Positions 7,939 through 17,836 of a stretch of 64,000 nt of DNA are shown one piece after another (within the stretch, counting starts at the first letter, position 1; the number at the start of each line of letters is the position of its first letter). Source of the stretch: JAZOTK01 sp045534775 (GTDB lineage Bacteria > Bacillota > Clostridia > RUG12999); assembly GCA_045534775.1 (NCBI GenBank), contig JAZSKI010000008.1, forward strand, positions 6,711 to 70,710, written 5' to 3'. The notes under the pieces were generated by a model. The model did not search any database. It was not told the DNA's origin and was given only the letters and a program-made list of their open reading frames with translations. Both the position numbers and the translations under genes were made by a program.

Positions 7939-9111
7939 ATGAAAAATGAACTTGGTGAGGCTTTAAGCCTGTTTGAAAAGGAAAAAGGTATTAACAAAGA
8001 GTACATTTTAGAAGCTCTTGAAACGGCACTTCTCCATTCCTATAAGAAAAATTATAAGGAATACAAGGAAGATGTATCAATCCGTATTGACGGAAAGACG
8101 GGTGATATTAAGGTAATATCAAAAAGAATAGTGGTTGAGAACATAGGCGACCTGGCAGAGTCTAACGAAATTCTTATTGAAGAAGCAAAGCTTATTAATA
8201 AGGACGTTAAAATAGGCGACTATGTGGAGGTTGAAATTCGTCCGAGAGATTTCGGAAGAATAGCGGCACAGACGGCAAAACAGATTATTTTACAAAAAAT
8301 CCGTGAAGCTGAAAGGGAAAAGGTGCTTCGTGATTTCAATATCAGTGAAGGAGATATTATTTCGGGTACTGTTGACCGTGTGGAAAAAATACCTCTCAGA
8401 ATACGTGAAGGGCAGGAAGTGCCTACAGAAGATAAGCCAAGATATAATGTTATTGTTAACATAGGTATGGCTGAAGCTGTTTTGCCACCAAGAGGGCAGG
8501 TAGCAACCGAAGCCTATACTCATGGCAAAAAAATGGCATTCTACGTTGCTGATATAAGCAATACTCCAAAAGGGCCTACAGTGCAGCTTTCAAGAACAAA
8601 TCCCGATTTGGTAATAAAATTATTTGCCCGTGAAGTACCTGAAATTGCTGACGGCATAGTTGAAATAAAATCCGTTTCAAGAGAAGCAGGTGTCAGAAGT
8701 AAAATAGCAGTATTTTCCAACGATACGGATGTAGAGCCTGTAGGTGCTTGTGTAGGAAACAAGGGTATGCGTGTTAATAATGTGGTGGAGGAGCTGTGCG
8801 GCGAGAAAATAGACATTGCCAAATACAGTGAAAATCCCATAGAATATATCGCTGCAGCAATAGCACCGGCTGAGGTTGTTAATGTAAGTATTAACGAAGA
8901 AGCTATAGCATCGGGTAAAAAAGAAGCAACGGTTGTTGTAAATGAAAATCAGTTGTCGCTTGCTATCGGTAAAGAAGGTCTTAATGCAAGGCTTGCAGCA
9001 AAACTTGTAGGTTGGAAAATTGATATTAAAAGTGAAATACAATATGGTGATGATGTCCTGAAAACAGAAATATCCGAGGATACAGAAGAATTAACAGAAG
9101 TTGAAGAATAA
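7939..9111 (+). CDS. nusA: Transcription termination/antitermination protein NusA
   Basis: A 390-residue NusA of the Gram-positive type without the C-terminal acidic repeats of Proteobacteria. The N-terminal RNAP-binding domain covers about 1-125, the S1 domain about 137-205 (GDIISGTVDRVEKIPLR), and two KH domains about 230-345 (CVGNKGMRVNNVVEELCGEKID, then LAIGKEGLNARLAAKL). It binds RNA polymerase and modulates pausing, termination and rRNA antitermination. A Glu/Thr-rich acidic tail follows residue 370. It lies 21 bp after rimP and just before rnpM. Confidence 0.96.
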   Translation: MKNELGEALSLFEKEKGINKEYILEALETALLHSYKKNYKEYKEDVSIRIDGKTGDIKVISKRIVVENIGDLAESNEILIEEAKLINKDVKIGDYVEVEIRPRDFGRIAAQTAKQIILQKIREAEREKVLRDFNISEGDIISGTVDRVEKIPLRIREGQEVPTEDKPRYNVIVNIGMAEAVLPPRGQVATEAYTHGKKMAFYVADISNTPKGPTVQLSRTNPDLVIKLFAREVPEIADGIVEIKSVSREAGVRSKIAVFSNDTDVEPVGACVGNKGMRVNNVVEELCGEKIDIAKYSENPIEYIAAAIAPAEVVNVSINEEAIASGKKEATVVVNENQLSLAIGKEGLNARLAAKLVGWKIDIKSEIQYGDDVLKTEISEDTEELTEVEE

Positions 9112-9123
9112 GGGATGAAGAAT

Positions 9124-9390
9124 ATGAAGAAAAATCCAATGCGTAAATGTATAGGCTGTAACGAAATGATTGATAAAAGACAGCTGCTGAGAATAGTGCG
9201 TTCGCCGGAAGGGGAAATTATCGTGGATTTATCAGGTAAGAAAAATGGCAGAGGCTGTTATATCTGCAGCAACCGCGAATGCTTTGAGAAAGCTAAAAAA
9301 GGTAAAAGGCTTGAACGCAACTTTAAAATGCAAATTTCATCAGAAATATATGAGACTCTTGAAAAAGAGGTGACTGCAGTTGGAAAGTAA
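9124..9390 (+). CDS. rnpM: YlxR/RnpM family RNA-binding protein (DUF448)
   Basis: 88 residues of the YlxR family; B. subtilis RnpM binds RNase P RNA and modulates its activity. The hallmark N-terminus PMRKCIGC and the GRGCYIC motif (about 44-50) are present. ATG 9124 is preferred because AAGGGATG sits about 8 bases upstream, whereas ATG 9115 falls inside that site. It overlaps the next gene by 11 bp. Confidence 0.9.
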   Translation: MKKNPMRKCIGCNEMIDKRQLLRIVRSPEGEIIVDLSGKKNGRGCYICSNRECFEKAKKGKRLERNFKMQISSEIYETLEKEVTAVGK

Positions 9391-9697
9391 GGTTGTAAGT
9401 CTTTTAGGATTATGTCGTAAAGCAGGGAAATGTGCTTGCGGCAGCAGCGCGGCGGAATTTTCTGTTAAAAGAGGAAAATGCAAACTGGTATTCATTGCAA
9501 ATGACAGCGGCAGAAGTACAAGAGATATGTTTGTGCATTTATGTGAAGAAAACAATATCAAATATGTAACGGCTTTTGACAAAAGTCAGCTGGGTATGGC
9601 TGTGGGACTGAAAGAAAAAGCGGTTATAGGAATTTCTGACCAAGGCTTTGCCGATGGACTTTGCAAAGCTTTGAATATTGAAAATACGGAGGCATGA
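9380..9697 (+). CDS. L7Ae-family protein YlxQ
   Basis: 105 residues of the L7Ae/L30e/S12e kink-turn RNA-binding fold, the standard partner between rnpM and infB. LLGLCRKAGKCACG at the N-terminus and KLVFIANDSG (about 35-44) are typical. The start is TTG 9380, preceded by GAGGTGACTGCAG. It is thought to bind kink-turn RNAs; the exact cellular target is not settled. Confidence 0.88.
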   Translation: MESKVVSLLGLCRKAGKCACGSSAAEFSVKRGKCKLVFIANDSGRSTRDMFVHLCEENNIKYVTAFDKSQLGMAVGLKEKAVIGISDQGFADGLCKALNIENTEA

Positions 9698-9701
9698 TAA
9701 T

Positions 9702-11975
9702 ATGACGAAAATTAAAATTACAGAACTTGCAAAACAAGTTGGAATGACGGGGAAAGCTTTACTTGAAATACTTAAAGAAAAGGGTATAGAGAAAAAATCC
9801 AGCACCAGCAGTCTTGATGAAAATGAATTAAACTTAGCCTTTGAGATTCTGACTCAGATGTATGATGACGGAACGCCCGTAGATACCACGCATCCGAAAA
9901 AAGAAGAAAAGAAAAAACCTGAGAAGAAAACCGCTAAAAAAGAAAAAACGGCTGAAAAAGAAGAAGCTAAACCTGCGGAGGAGAAAGAACAGGAACCGGC
10001 TTCCGAAATCCAAGAAGGAAAACGCTCCCGCTATGTAGACACAAGGGCGAATGCGGTGGATTTACAGAAATTTGAGGAGGAAAGCCGTCTCCAGGATATT
10101 TTGCCTGAGGTAGATGACAAAACCTCCAAAAAACAGAAGATTAAAAAAGGCGGTGGCAAAAACCGCAAGGAACAGCACGAAAATATAGATAAAATTCAGA
10201 AGGAAAAGAAAGAGAAAAAAGAAGAAATAAAAGTACTTATTCCTGATGAAATCACCGTAGGCGAGCTGGCTGAAAGACTATCCAAGCCCGCAACGGAAAT
10301 CATTAAACGTCTGATGCTTCTCGGTACTATGGCAACCATAAATGATGTGCTGGAGTTCGATATGGCAACTCTGGTAGCAGAAGATATGGGTGCAGTCGTT
10401 GAAAGAGAAATAATCATAACCGATGAGGATATTCTCTTTAATGATGTTCCCGATAATGAAGAAGATTTAGTGCCGCGTCCTCCCGTTGTAGTTGTAATGG
10501 GACACGTTGACCACGGTAAAACCTCACTTCTTGACTCTATCAGAAAAACTAACGTAACCACAACGGAAGCAGGCGGTATTACACAGCATATCGGTGCTTA
10601 CAGCGTTCATATTCAGGACAGACCCATCACCTTCCTTGATACCCCCGGTCACGAAGCCTTTACGGCAATGCGACTCAGAGGTGCACAGGTGACGGATATT
10701 GCCATTATTGTAGTAGCGGCAGATGACGGTATTATGCCTCAGACTGTAGAAGCTATTAACCACGCTAAGGCGGCAGGGGTTACAATAATTGTAGCTATAA
10801 ATAAAATTGACCGTCAGGCGGCTAATGTGGAAAGAGTAAAACAGGAGCTTACCGAATATGACCTTCTCCCCGAGGATTGGGGCGGTGAAACTATATGTGT
10901 TCCCGTATCCGCACTTACAGGAGAGGGTATCGAGAACCTGCTGGAAATGGTATTGCTGGTTGCTGATATGAAAGAGCTTAAGGCTAATCCCAACAGAAAA
11001 GCAAAGGGTACTATAGTAGAATCCCGTCTGGACAAGGCAAAGGGTACTGTTGCGACGGTGCTTGTACAAAACGGTACACTTAAGGTTGGTGACCTTATTG
11101 TAGCAGGAACCTGTATGGGCAAAATCCGAGCAATGACCGACTACAGAGGCAAAAAAGCAACCGAAGCAGGCCCTTCCACGGCAGTGGAAATCTTAGGTCT
11201 TTCTGATGTACCCGAAGGCGGCGATCTCTTTTATTGTGTTGAAAATGAAAGAATGGCTAAAAATGTTGTTGAAGCCAGAAAATTCAAGATTAAAGATGAA
11301 ATGCAAAATGCCAGGAAGCCTGTATCTCTTGATGACCTGTTCAGTCAGATTAATGCAGGTGATGTAAAAGACCTGAACATTATTGTAAAAGCCGATGTTC
11401 AAGGCTCGGTTGAAGCGGTTAAACAGTCGCTGCTCAAGCTTTCCAATGATGAGGTTCGTGTAAATATTATCCACGGCGGCGTAGGTGCTGTAAATGAATC
11501 TGATGTTATGCTGGCAGATGCCTCAAACGCAATTATCGTAGGCTTTAATGTGCGTCCTACACCCGGTGCGGCGGATTCTGCCCACGATAAACAGGTTGAC
11601 GTTCGTCTGTACAGAATTATTTATCAGGCTATAGAAGAAATAGAAGCGGCTATGAAGGGTATGCTCGCACCTCAGTTTAAAGAGGTTGTAACAGGTCACG
11701 CAGAGGCACGTCAGCTCTTCAAGGTGTCGGGAGTTGGAACTATAGCAGGCTGTCACGTTACTGACGGTAAAATCGCCAGAAACAGCGGCGTTCGTATTGT
11801 TCGTGACGGTATAGTTGTGCACGAAGGCGTGCTGTCATCTCTCAAACGATTTAAAGACGATGCAAAAGAGGTTGCAGAAGGCTTTGAATGTGGTATGAGC
11901 TTTGAAAAGTTCAACGATTTAAAGGAAGGCGATATAATAGAAGCCTTTGTGATGGAAGAAATAGAAAGGACTTGA
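9702..11975 (+). CDS. infB: Translation initiation factor IF-2
   Basis: 757 residues. IF-2 is the GTPase that brings fMet-tRNA to the 30S subunit. An N-terminal IF2_N helix bundle is followed by a Lys/Glu-rich linker (about 60-180). The G domain begins with GHVDHGKTS at about residue 267, with DTPGHE (G3) and NKIDR (G4) after it. Domains II, III and IV follow, the last containing GSVEAVKQ and the fMet-binding C2 region. ATG 9702 is used because a GGAGG site lies 9 bases upstream; the longer TTG form starts inside ylxQ. rbfA follows after 4 bp. Confidence 0.96.
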   Translation: MTKIKITELAKQVGMTGKALLEILKEKGIEKKSSTSSLDENELNLAFEILTQMYDDGTPVDTTHPKKEEKKKPEKKTAKKEKTAEKEEAKPAEEKEQEPASEIQEGKRSRYVDTRANAVDLQKFEEESRLQDILPEVDDKTSKKQKIKKGGGKNRKEQHENIDKIQKEKKEKKEEIKVLIPDEITVGELAERLSKPATEIIKRLMLLGTMATINDVLEFDMATLVAEDMGAVVEREIIITDEDILFNDVPDNEEDLVPRPPVVVVMGHVDHGKTSLLDSIRKTNVTTTEAGGITQHIGAYSVHIQDRPITFLDTPGHEAFTAMRLRGAQVTDIAIIVVAADDGIMPQTVEAINHAKAAGVTIIVAINKIDRQAANVERVKQELTEYDLLPEDWGGETICVPVSALTGEGIENLLEMVLLVADMKELKANPNRKAKGTIVESRLDKAKGTVATVLVQNGTLKVGDLIVAGTCMGKIRAMTDYRGKKATEAGPSTAVEILGLSDVPEGGDLFYCVENERMAKNVVEARKFKIKDEMQNARKPVSLDDLFSQINAGDVKDLNIIVKADVQGSVEAVKQSLLKLSNDEVRVNIIHGGVGAVNESDVMLADASNAIIVGFNVRPTPGAADSAHDKQVDVRLYRIIYQAIEEIEAAMKGMLAPQFKEVVTGHAEARQLFKVSGVGTIAGCHVTDGKIARNSGVRIVRDGIVVHEGVLSSLKRFKDDAKEVAEGFECGMSFEKFNDLKEGDIIEAFVMEEIERT

Positions 11976-11979
11976 TGAT

Positions 11980-12339
11980 ATGGGATTTGATAGAATTGAT
12001 CGAGTATCAGAGGAAATAAAACGCGAGCTGGCGGGAATTATCCGCGAGCTTAAGGACCCGCGTATATGTGAGCTTATATCTGTCATAGCTGTAAATGTGA
12101 CTAAAGACTTTAAATTTGCCAAAGCCTATATAAGTGTTATGGGAAGTGAAGAAGAAAAGAAAAATTCCATTGCGGGACTTAACAGCGCGGCAGGATTTAT
12201 ACGCCGTGAGGTAGGTCAGAGAGTGCAGCTCAGATATACCCCTCAGTTTACCTTTGTCCTTGATAATTCCATTGAATACGGTGCCCATATATCAAAGGTA
12301 TTAACTGATTTGGATAATAAAACAGAAGCAAAGGAGTAA
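11980..12339 (+). CDS. rbfA: 30S ribosome-binding factor RbfA
   Basis: 119 residues, the usual size. RbfA is a KH-like cold-shock factor that binds the 5' helix of 16S rRNA during late 30S assembly. The RIDRVSEEIKRELAGII start and LKDPRICELISV are family hallmarks, with LRYTPQFTFVLDNS toward the end. It lies 4 bp after infB and 3 bp before the DHH gene. Confidence 0.95.
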   Translation: MGFDRIDRVSEEIKRELAGIIRELKDPRICELISVIAVNVTKDFKFAKAYISVMGSEEEKKNSIAGLNSAAGFIRREVGQRVQLRYTPQFTFVLDNSIEYGAHISKVLTDLDNKTEAKE

Positions 12340-12342
12340 ACC

Positions 12343-13275
12343 ATGCTTACAAAAATTGCAGAGGTGCTTAAAGGCGTTAAAAGCGTAAATATAGTGACTC
12401 ACGTCAATCCTGACGGCGATGCCATAGGAAGCAGCTTCGGACTCAAATTTATCCTTGAAAAATGCGGAATTTCTGCGGAAGTGGTGCTGGGAGCACCACT
12501 TCACGCGGAATATAAGTTTACGGGCTATAAACCTATAACTCCTCAGGAAGCAAAGCCTGCCGATGCCGCTGTCGGAGTAGATTTCGGGGAGGTATCAAGG
12601 ACAGATTGCCGCGAAATATTTGAAAAGGCTCCCATTAAAATTATTATCGACCACCATATAGTAAAACAGGAAACAGGCGACCTTTTCTTCAGCAACCCCA
12701 AAGCGGCGGCGTGCTGTGAAAACATCTTTCTTCTGGGAAAGAAGCTGGGAGTGGAAACAGACAGTAATATTGCCGCGGCACTTTATATGGGTATAATGAC
12801 CGATACGGGAGGGTGCAGATACGGTTCAACCACCAAAGATACTCATTTGATTTTATCGGAGCTTATAGATTTGGTTGACCACGCCTATATTAACCGTATG
12901 ACACTTGAGCTTATCAGCAGAGCTAAATTTGAAGCTCGTAAAAAGCTGTTTCCTGAAATGGAAAGCTACTGCGGCGGAAAGGTCAATGTATTTACTGCGG
13001 ATTTAAGCTACGAGGACGAGGAAGCATTGAACGGACTGGTTAATATCGCCGTTAACCTGGAAGGGGCAATATGCGGCGTTACCTTTAAACAACGAGACGA
13101 AAATACCGTTAAGGTAAGCCTTCGGACAGTAGGAGACTTTAACGGTGCGGAAATATGCGCCGCCTTCGGAGGCGGTGGGCATTTTAATGCATCGGGCTGT
13201 ACAATTAACTTGCCGCTCAGCGAAGCAAAGGAACAGTTTATAAAATATTTATTGCAAAGGATAGAAGAATTTTGA
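12343..13275 (+). CDS. DHH-family phosphoesterase, NrnA-type
   Basis: 310 residues of the NrnA/Orn-like DHH-DHHA1 family, which degrades nanoRNA and pAp or pApA with Mn. Visible motifs are THVNPDGDAIGSS (about 19-31), the DHH box IIIDHHI (about 102-108), MTDTGGCRYG (about 152) and the DHHA1 signature AFGGGGHFNASGC (about 272). In this operon position Firmicutes normally carry NrnA. Its stop overlaps the truB start by 4 bp. Confidence 0.92.
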   Translation: MLTKIAEVLKGVKSVNIVTHVNPDGDAIGSSFGLKFILEKCGISAEVVLGAPLHAEYKFTGYKPITPQEAKPADAAVGVDFGEVSRTDCREIFEKAPIKIIIDHHIVKQETGDLFFSNPKAAACCENIFLLGKKLGVETDSNIAAALYMGIMTDTGGCRYGSTTKDTHLILSELIDLVDHAYINRMTLELISRAKFEARKKLFPEMESYCGGKVNVFTADLSYEDEEALNGLVNIAVNLEGAICGVTFKQRDENTVKVSLRTVGDFNGAEICAAFGGGGHFNASGCTINLPLSEAKEQFIKYLLQRIEEF

Positions 13276-14138
13276 ACGGAATTGTAAATATATATAAGCC
13301 TCGCGGAATAACATCCTTTAAAGTGGTGGCACAGGTACGCCGTATTCTCGGAATAAAAAAGGTCGGACATACGGGAACCTTAGACCCCGAGGCGGAAGGA
13401 GTTTTGCCTGTTTGCGTAGGGAACGCAACCAAAGCCGCGGGACTTCTGACGGCGGCAGATAAAAAATATCACGCCGTAATACGGCTTGGTGTCGTAACAG
13501 ATACCCAGGATATGCAGGGGAAGTGTCTGGAGGAAAACCCCGTTAATGTAACCGAAGAAGAGTTTTTGACTGCGGTTAAAGGCTTTGAAGGAGAAATTGT
13601 GCAGCTCCCTCCTATGTATTCGGCTCTTAAGGTTGACGGGAAAAAACTGTGCGACCTGGCGAGGAAGGGTATAGAGGTTGAACGCAAGCCCAGAAATATC
13701 TGTATTTACAGCATTAAGGTATCGGACTTTGACGGTATAAGAGCAACCCTTGATGTAAGCTGTTCAAAGGGCACTTATATCAGAACACTATGCCACGATA
13801 TAGGTCAGAAATTAGGATGCGGGGCGGCCATGGAATCCCTTGTCCGTACGGCAAGCGGCGATTTTGACGTAGCTTTAAGCGTAGCCTTGGAGGAATTTGA
13901 GAAAGATCCTGAAAAATATATAACTCCTGTTGACTGCCTGTTCAGAGAATATCCGAAGCTTATAGCAAGAGGAGAAACAGAAAAAAGAATACGCAACGGA
14001 GTTGCTGTAAGTGCGAAGGTGGAAGAAGGACAGCTTTATTGCGTATATGGCTCGGACGGTGACTTTTTATGTTTATCCGTTGGCGTGAACGAAAAAGAAC
14101 CTAAGCTTAAACTGCATACGGCATTCTGGGACAGATAA
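13272..14138 (+). CDS. truB: tRNA pseudouridine-55 synthase TruB
   Basis: 288 residues. TruB isomerises U55 in the T-loop of tRNAs. The start NGIVNIYKPRGITSF and the catalytic block GHTGTLDPEAEGVLPVCVG, with the nucleophilic Asp at about residue 38, are unmistakable; CSKGTYIRTLCHDIG follows at about 162. The start is TTG 13272, overlapping the end of the DHH gene. Usually ribF comes next; here the chromate transporters follow instead. Confidence 0.95.
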   Translation: MNGIVNIYKPRGITSFKVVAQVRRILGIKKVGHTGTLDPEAEGVLPVCVGNATKAAGLLTAADKKYHAVIRLGVVTDTQDMQGKCLEENPVNVTEEEFLTAVKGFEGEIVQLPPMYSALKVDGKKLCDLARKGIEVERKPRNICIYSIKVSDFDGIRATLDVSCSKGTYIRTLCHDIGQKLGCGAAMESLVRTASGDFDVALSVALEEFEKDPEKYITPVDCLFREYPKLIARGETEKRIRNGVAVSAKVEEGQLYCVYGSDGDFLCLSVGVNEKEPKLKLHTAFWDR

Positions 14139-14154
14139 GGAAAGGAAATGCAAC

Positions 14155-14685
14155 ATGAAGGAATATCTGGATTTATTTTTAGCTTTTGCACGTATCGGAG
14201 GCTGTACCTTCGGCGGCGGTTACGCCATGCTTCCTGTTATGCAAAGAGAATTGGTGGATAACAGAGAATGGGCGTCCAACGAGGAAATACTTAATTATTA
14301 CGCTGTAGGACAATGCACACCGGGAGTTATTGCGGTTAATGTGTCTACCTTTATAGGTTATAAAAGAAAAGGAATACCCGGCGCTATTGCCGCAACGGCG
14401 GGGATGATAGCACCTTCCTTTGTTATAATAATCCTGATTGCACTTTTTTTAAAGAGCTTTGCACATATTCAGGCGGTACAAAATGCTTTTTGGGGTATCA
14501 GAATAGCGGTTTTGGCACTTATAACCTCAACAGTGGTTAAGATGTTTAAAAACTCTGTTAAGAATAAATTGGGATTAGTGATATGCCTTGCGGCATTTCT
14601 GCTGATTGCCCTTTCGGGCATATCACCCGTTTTTGCGGTGATAGCGGCGGCACTTGCAGGCATATTCCTTATGGGAAAAAGGTGA
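14155..14685 (+). CDS. Chromate transporter family protein, half-size unit 1
   Basis: 176 residues, about half a full ChrA. The pattern ARIGGCTFGGGYAMLPVM near residue 11 and the CTPGVIAVNVSTFIGY block (about 54-69) are the family's conserved loop motifs; about five hydrophobic segments follow. Short ChrA proteins normally occur as a pair encoded side by side, as here, and are believed to work as a heteromeric membrane carrier. The true substrate in anaerobes is uncertain. The ribosome site is AAGGAAA. Confidence 0.85.
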   Translation: MKEYLDLFLAFARIGGCTFGGGYAMLPVMQRELVDNREWASNEEILNYYAVGQCTPGVIAVNVSTFIGYKRKGIPGAIAATAGMIAPSFVIIILIALFLKSFAHIQAVQNAFWGIRIAVLALITSTVVKMFKNSVKNKLGLVICLAAFLLIALSGISPVFAVIAAALAGIFLMGKR

Positions 14686-14689
14686 GGCT

Positions 14690-15250
14690 ATGGAATATTT
14701 GATTTTATTTGCGGAATTTTTTAAAACAGGTCTTTTCGCCGTAGGCGGAGGACTTGCAACCCTGCCCTTTTTAAATAAAATGGCACAGACCTACGATTGG
14801 TTTACAGCGGCAGAGCTTGCCGATATGATAGCGGTATCGGAATCAACGCCGGGACCCATCGGAGTAAATATGGCAACCTATGCAGGAGTAAATGCAGGCG
14901 GAACAGCGGGAGCTTTGTGTTCTACTATAGGACTCGTTATGCCATCGGTTATAGTAATACTTATAGTAGCACGAATGCTTAATAAATTTAACAACTCGAG
15001 GATAGTGCAAAATGCCTTTGCAGGACTTCGCCCTGCGGTGGTGGGTCTTATAGCGGCGGCAGGGCTGGAGCTTATGAAGGTCAGTCTTTTAAACCTTGAA
15101 GCCGCAAAAATTGCGGAGATGTTTAATCTTAAAGCTATAGTTTTATATGCGGCAATTCTTATCCCTGTTATAAAATTCAAAAAATTACATCCTATAGTAT
15201 TTATAGGAATCGGGGCGCTAGCAGGAATAATTTTGGGTTGTTTGGTATAG
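14690..15250 (+). CDS. Chromate transporter family protein, half-size unit 2
   Basis: 186 residues, partner of the preceding half transporter. FFKTGLFAVGGGLATLPFL (about 10-28) and ESTPGPIGVNMATYAG (about 55-70) are the equivalent motifs. ATG 14690 lies just after an AAAGGTGAGG site; the upstream alternative start at 14654 would overlap the first gene by 32 bp and is less likely. The two halves probably assemble with opposite membrane orientation, as proposed for the family. Confidence 0.85.
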   Translation: MEYLILFAEFFKTGLFAVGGGLATLPFLNKMAQTYDWFTAAELADMIAVSESTPGPIGVNMATYAGVNAGGTAGALCSTIGLVMPSVIVILIVARMLNKFNNSRIVQNAFAGLRPAVVGLIAAAGLELMKVSLLNLEAAKIAEMFNLKAIVLYAAILIPVIKFKKLHPIVFIGIGALAGIILGCLV

Positions 15251-15265
15251 AGAGTGGTGATTTTA

Positions 15266-17110
15266 ATGAAAAATTCGTTATTGATGAAGGTACAAAAGGC
15301 GTCGCGTTATACGGGCGGAGAGTTGAACAGCGTGGTAAAAACCGCTGATATTCCCGTTAGATTTGCCTTTTGCTTTCCTGATGTATACGAGGTGGGAATG
15401 TCCCATCTGGGAATGAAAATATTGTATCATCTGCTTAACGAGAGGGAAGATACCTGGGTAGAACGTGTATTTACTCCCTGGCCCGATATGGAAGAGGTAA
15501 TGCGAGAAGAAAAAAAACCTCTTTGCGGTCTTGAAAGCGGTGACCCTATAAAGAATTCCGGATTTGTAGGCTTTACCCTTCAATATGAGATGAGCTATAC
15601 AAATATTTTAAATATGCTTGACCTTGCCGAAATACCCCTTTTGTCAAAGGACAGAGGAGAGAATATGCCCTTTGTATGCGCAGGAGGTCCTTGTGCCTAT
15701 AACCCGGAGCCTTTAGCGGATTTTATGGATTTTTACCTGATAGGCGAGGGAGAGGAAATCTGGCAGGAGGTCATAGATGAATATGTAATCTGGAAAAATG
15801 CGGGCGAAAAAAGAACGGATTTCCTGAAACGTATTTCAAAAATCAAAGGAATCTACGTCCCTGCATTTTATGATGTGGAATATAATGAAGACGGTACGGT
15901 GAAAAAATATATACCCCTTTACGATTTTGTACCCGAAAAGGTAGAAAAACGTATTATCGAGGATATGGACAAGGTATATTATCCCGATAAATTTATAGTA
16001 CCCTATATGGAGATAATCCACGACAGAATTATGCTGGAGCTGTTCCGCGGCTGTATTCGCGGTTGCCGTTTTTGCCAGGCGGGATTTATTTACCGTCCTG
16101 TTCGTGAACGCAGTGAAGAAAAGCTGGCACAGCTTGCCGATAAGCTGATTAAAAATACAGGCTATGAAGAAATGTCGCTGACCTCACTCAGCTCAAGCGA
16201 CTATACCTGCCTGGAGGGATTGACCCTGAAATTACTTGATATGACAAAAGAGAAAAACGTGAACCTGGCGCTTCCGTCTCTCAGGGTAGATAATTTCTCC
16301 GTAGAGCTGATGGAAAAGGTACAAAGTGTACGCAAAAGTTCTCTTACCTTCGCGCCTGAGGCAGGTACACAGCGTATGCGTGACGTCATAAATAAAAATG
16401 TAACGGAAGAGGATTTGCTTCGCAGTGCGGCAATAGCCTTCGGCGGCGGTTGGACAAGCATTAAGCTTTATTTTATGATAGGTCTGCCGACGGAAACCGA
16501 TGAGGACGTGGCAGGTATCGCACAGCTTGCCGAAAAGGTGGTAAATTGCTATTTTGAAAATACAAATGGCAAGCAACGGGGAAGAGGAAGAATTACCGTT
16601 AGTGTATCTTCTTTTGTACCGAAACCTATGACTCCCTTCCAGTGGGAACGTCAGAACACCATCGCTGAGCTTAAAGAAAAGCAATATTTGATTAAAGATA
16701 ATATTCATTCGAGAATGATAAATTATAATTACCATGAATCCTATGTCAGCGTCCTTGAAGGCGTATTTGCCCGCGGTGACAGAAGACTTTCAAAGGTAAT
16801 CTTAAACGCCCATAAATCAGGCTGCAGGTTTGACGGCTGGGACGAATATTTTGATTTTGAAAAATGGATGAAAGCCTTTGAAGAAGCAGGAATTGACCCC
16901 GATTTCTATACGGGCAGGAAAAGAGGCTTTGATGAAGTGTTGCCGTGGGATATTATTAATTGCGGCGTAAGCAAAGCCTTCCTCATTGCCGAATGTAAAA
17001 AAGCCTATGAGGAAACCACTACACCTAATTGCAGAGAAAAGTGCGCAGGCTGCGGTATGGCGGCAAGCTGCGGTGAAGCAAAAGGCGTAAGGAGGGTACA
17101 AAATGACTAA
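15266..17110 (+). CDS. TIGR03960-family radical SAM protein with B12-binding-like domain
   Basis: About 614 residues. An N-terminal B12-binding-like domain (VCFPDVYEVGMSHLG-type block near residue 35) is followed by a radical-SAM domain with the cluster motif FRGCIRGCRFCQAGF (about residues 259-273, CxxxCxxC). The C-terminus ends with a Cys-rich segment (REKCAGCGMAASC). The family always travels with the TIGR03936 protein that follows here; a tRNA or other RNA modification role has been suggested, but function is unproven. ATG 15266 is used, with GTGGTGA upstream. Confidence 0.9.
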   Translation: MKNSLLMKVQKASRYTGGELNSVVKTADIPVRFAFCFPDVYEVGMSHLGMKILYHLLNEREDTWVERVFTPWPDMEEVMREEKKPLCGLESGDPIKNSGFVGFTLQYEMSYTNILNMLDLAEIPLLSKDRGENMPFVCAGGPCAYNPEPLADFMDFYLIGEGEEIWQEVIDEYVIWKNAGEKRTDFLKRISKIKGIYVPAFYDVEYNEDGTVKKYIPLYDFVPEKVEKRIIEDMDKVYYPDKFIVPYMEIIHDRIMLELFRGCIRGCRFCQAGFIYRPVRERSEEKLAQLADKLIKNTGYEEMSLTSLSSSDYTCLEGLTLKLLDMTKEKNVNLALPSLRVDNFSVELMEKVQSVRKSSLTFAPEAGTQRMRDVINKNVTEEDLLRSAAIAFGGGWTSIKLYFMIGLPTETDEDVAGIAQLAEKVVNCYFENTNGKQRGRGRITVSVSSFVPKPMTPFQWERQNTIAELKEKQYLIKDNIHSRMINYNYHESYVSVLEGVFARGDRRLSKVILNAHKSGCRFDGWDEYFDFEKWMKAFEEAGIDPDFYTGRKRGFDEVLPWDIINCGVSKAFLIAECKKAYEETTTPNCREKCAGCGMAASCGEAKGVRRVQND

Positions 17111-17768
17111 ATATATTATAAAATTTTCAAAAAGCCCCGCCGTTAAATTTGTATCTCATCTGGATACGGTCAGGGTATTTGCCCGCGCTATGAGACGTAT
17201 GGGCGTGAAATTGAGTCATTCACAGGGTTTTAATCCTCACCCGCTTATGACCTTTGCCCATCCTATGGGTGTGGGCATGTCAAGTAGCTGTGAATATGTT
17301 GAAATATCCCTGGACGAAGATATTTCCTCTGATGATTTGATGACGATGCTGAATGAGAGCCTCCCGGCAGGGTTTAAAGCTGCGGCAGTTAAGGTTAATA
17401 CGGAAAAATCACCTTTTAAAGCCTTAACCTATGCGGAATACAGTGTTATAATCAAAGGTAAGAATTCTGCTTCTGTTACGGAGTTGATGGACCGGCCACA
17501 GATACTTATGGATAAGAAAACGAAAAGCGGAATTAAAGAAACGGATATCAAGCCTATGATACACACCGTTGAGGAAACAGCAAAAGAGGAAGAAGAAACC
17601 GAGCTTCGTGCCATACTTAAATGCGGAGGAGAAAACTTAAAACCGGAGCTTATGCTGGCGGCGGCAGAGAAATATATCGGAATAACTATGGAAGATTATA
17701 TAATTCACCGTACAGGACTGATGGATGAAAGCTTAAATCCGTTGGTATACTTTGGGCAAAACATATAA
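17103..17768 (+). CDS. TIGR03936-family radical SAM-associated protein (DUF2344)
   Basis: 221 residues beginning TKYIIKFSKSPAVKFVSHLD, then FARAMRRMG and SHSQGFNPHPLMTFAHPMGVG, the hallmark of DUF2344. In many Clostridia it is fused to, or directly follows, the TIGR03960 radical SAM enzyme; here it overlaps it by 8 bp. It is presumed to be an accessory or substrate-recognition subunit. In related genomes a RNase E/G-type gene and rplU come next, but they are absent here. Confidence 0.88.
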   Translation: MTKYIIKFSKSPAVKFVSHLDTVRVFARAMRRMGVKLSHSQGFNPHPLMTFAHPMGVGMSSSCEYVEISLDEDISSDDLMTMLNESLPAGFKAAAVKVNTEKSPFKALTYAEYSVIIKGKNSASVTELMDRPQILMDKKTKSGIKETDIKPMIHTVEETAKEEEETELRAILKCGGENLKPELMLAAAEKYIGITMEDYIIHRTGLMDESLNPLVYFGQNI

Positions 17769-17836
17769 AAATGCAACAAAAATGATAATAAAAATTATTT
17801 AAAATGTTGGAAATGATAGATTTTATTAAAAATATC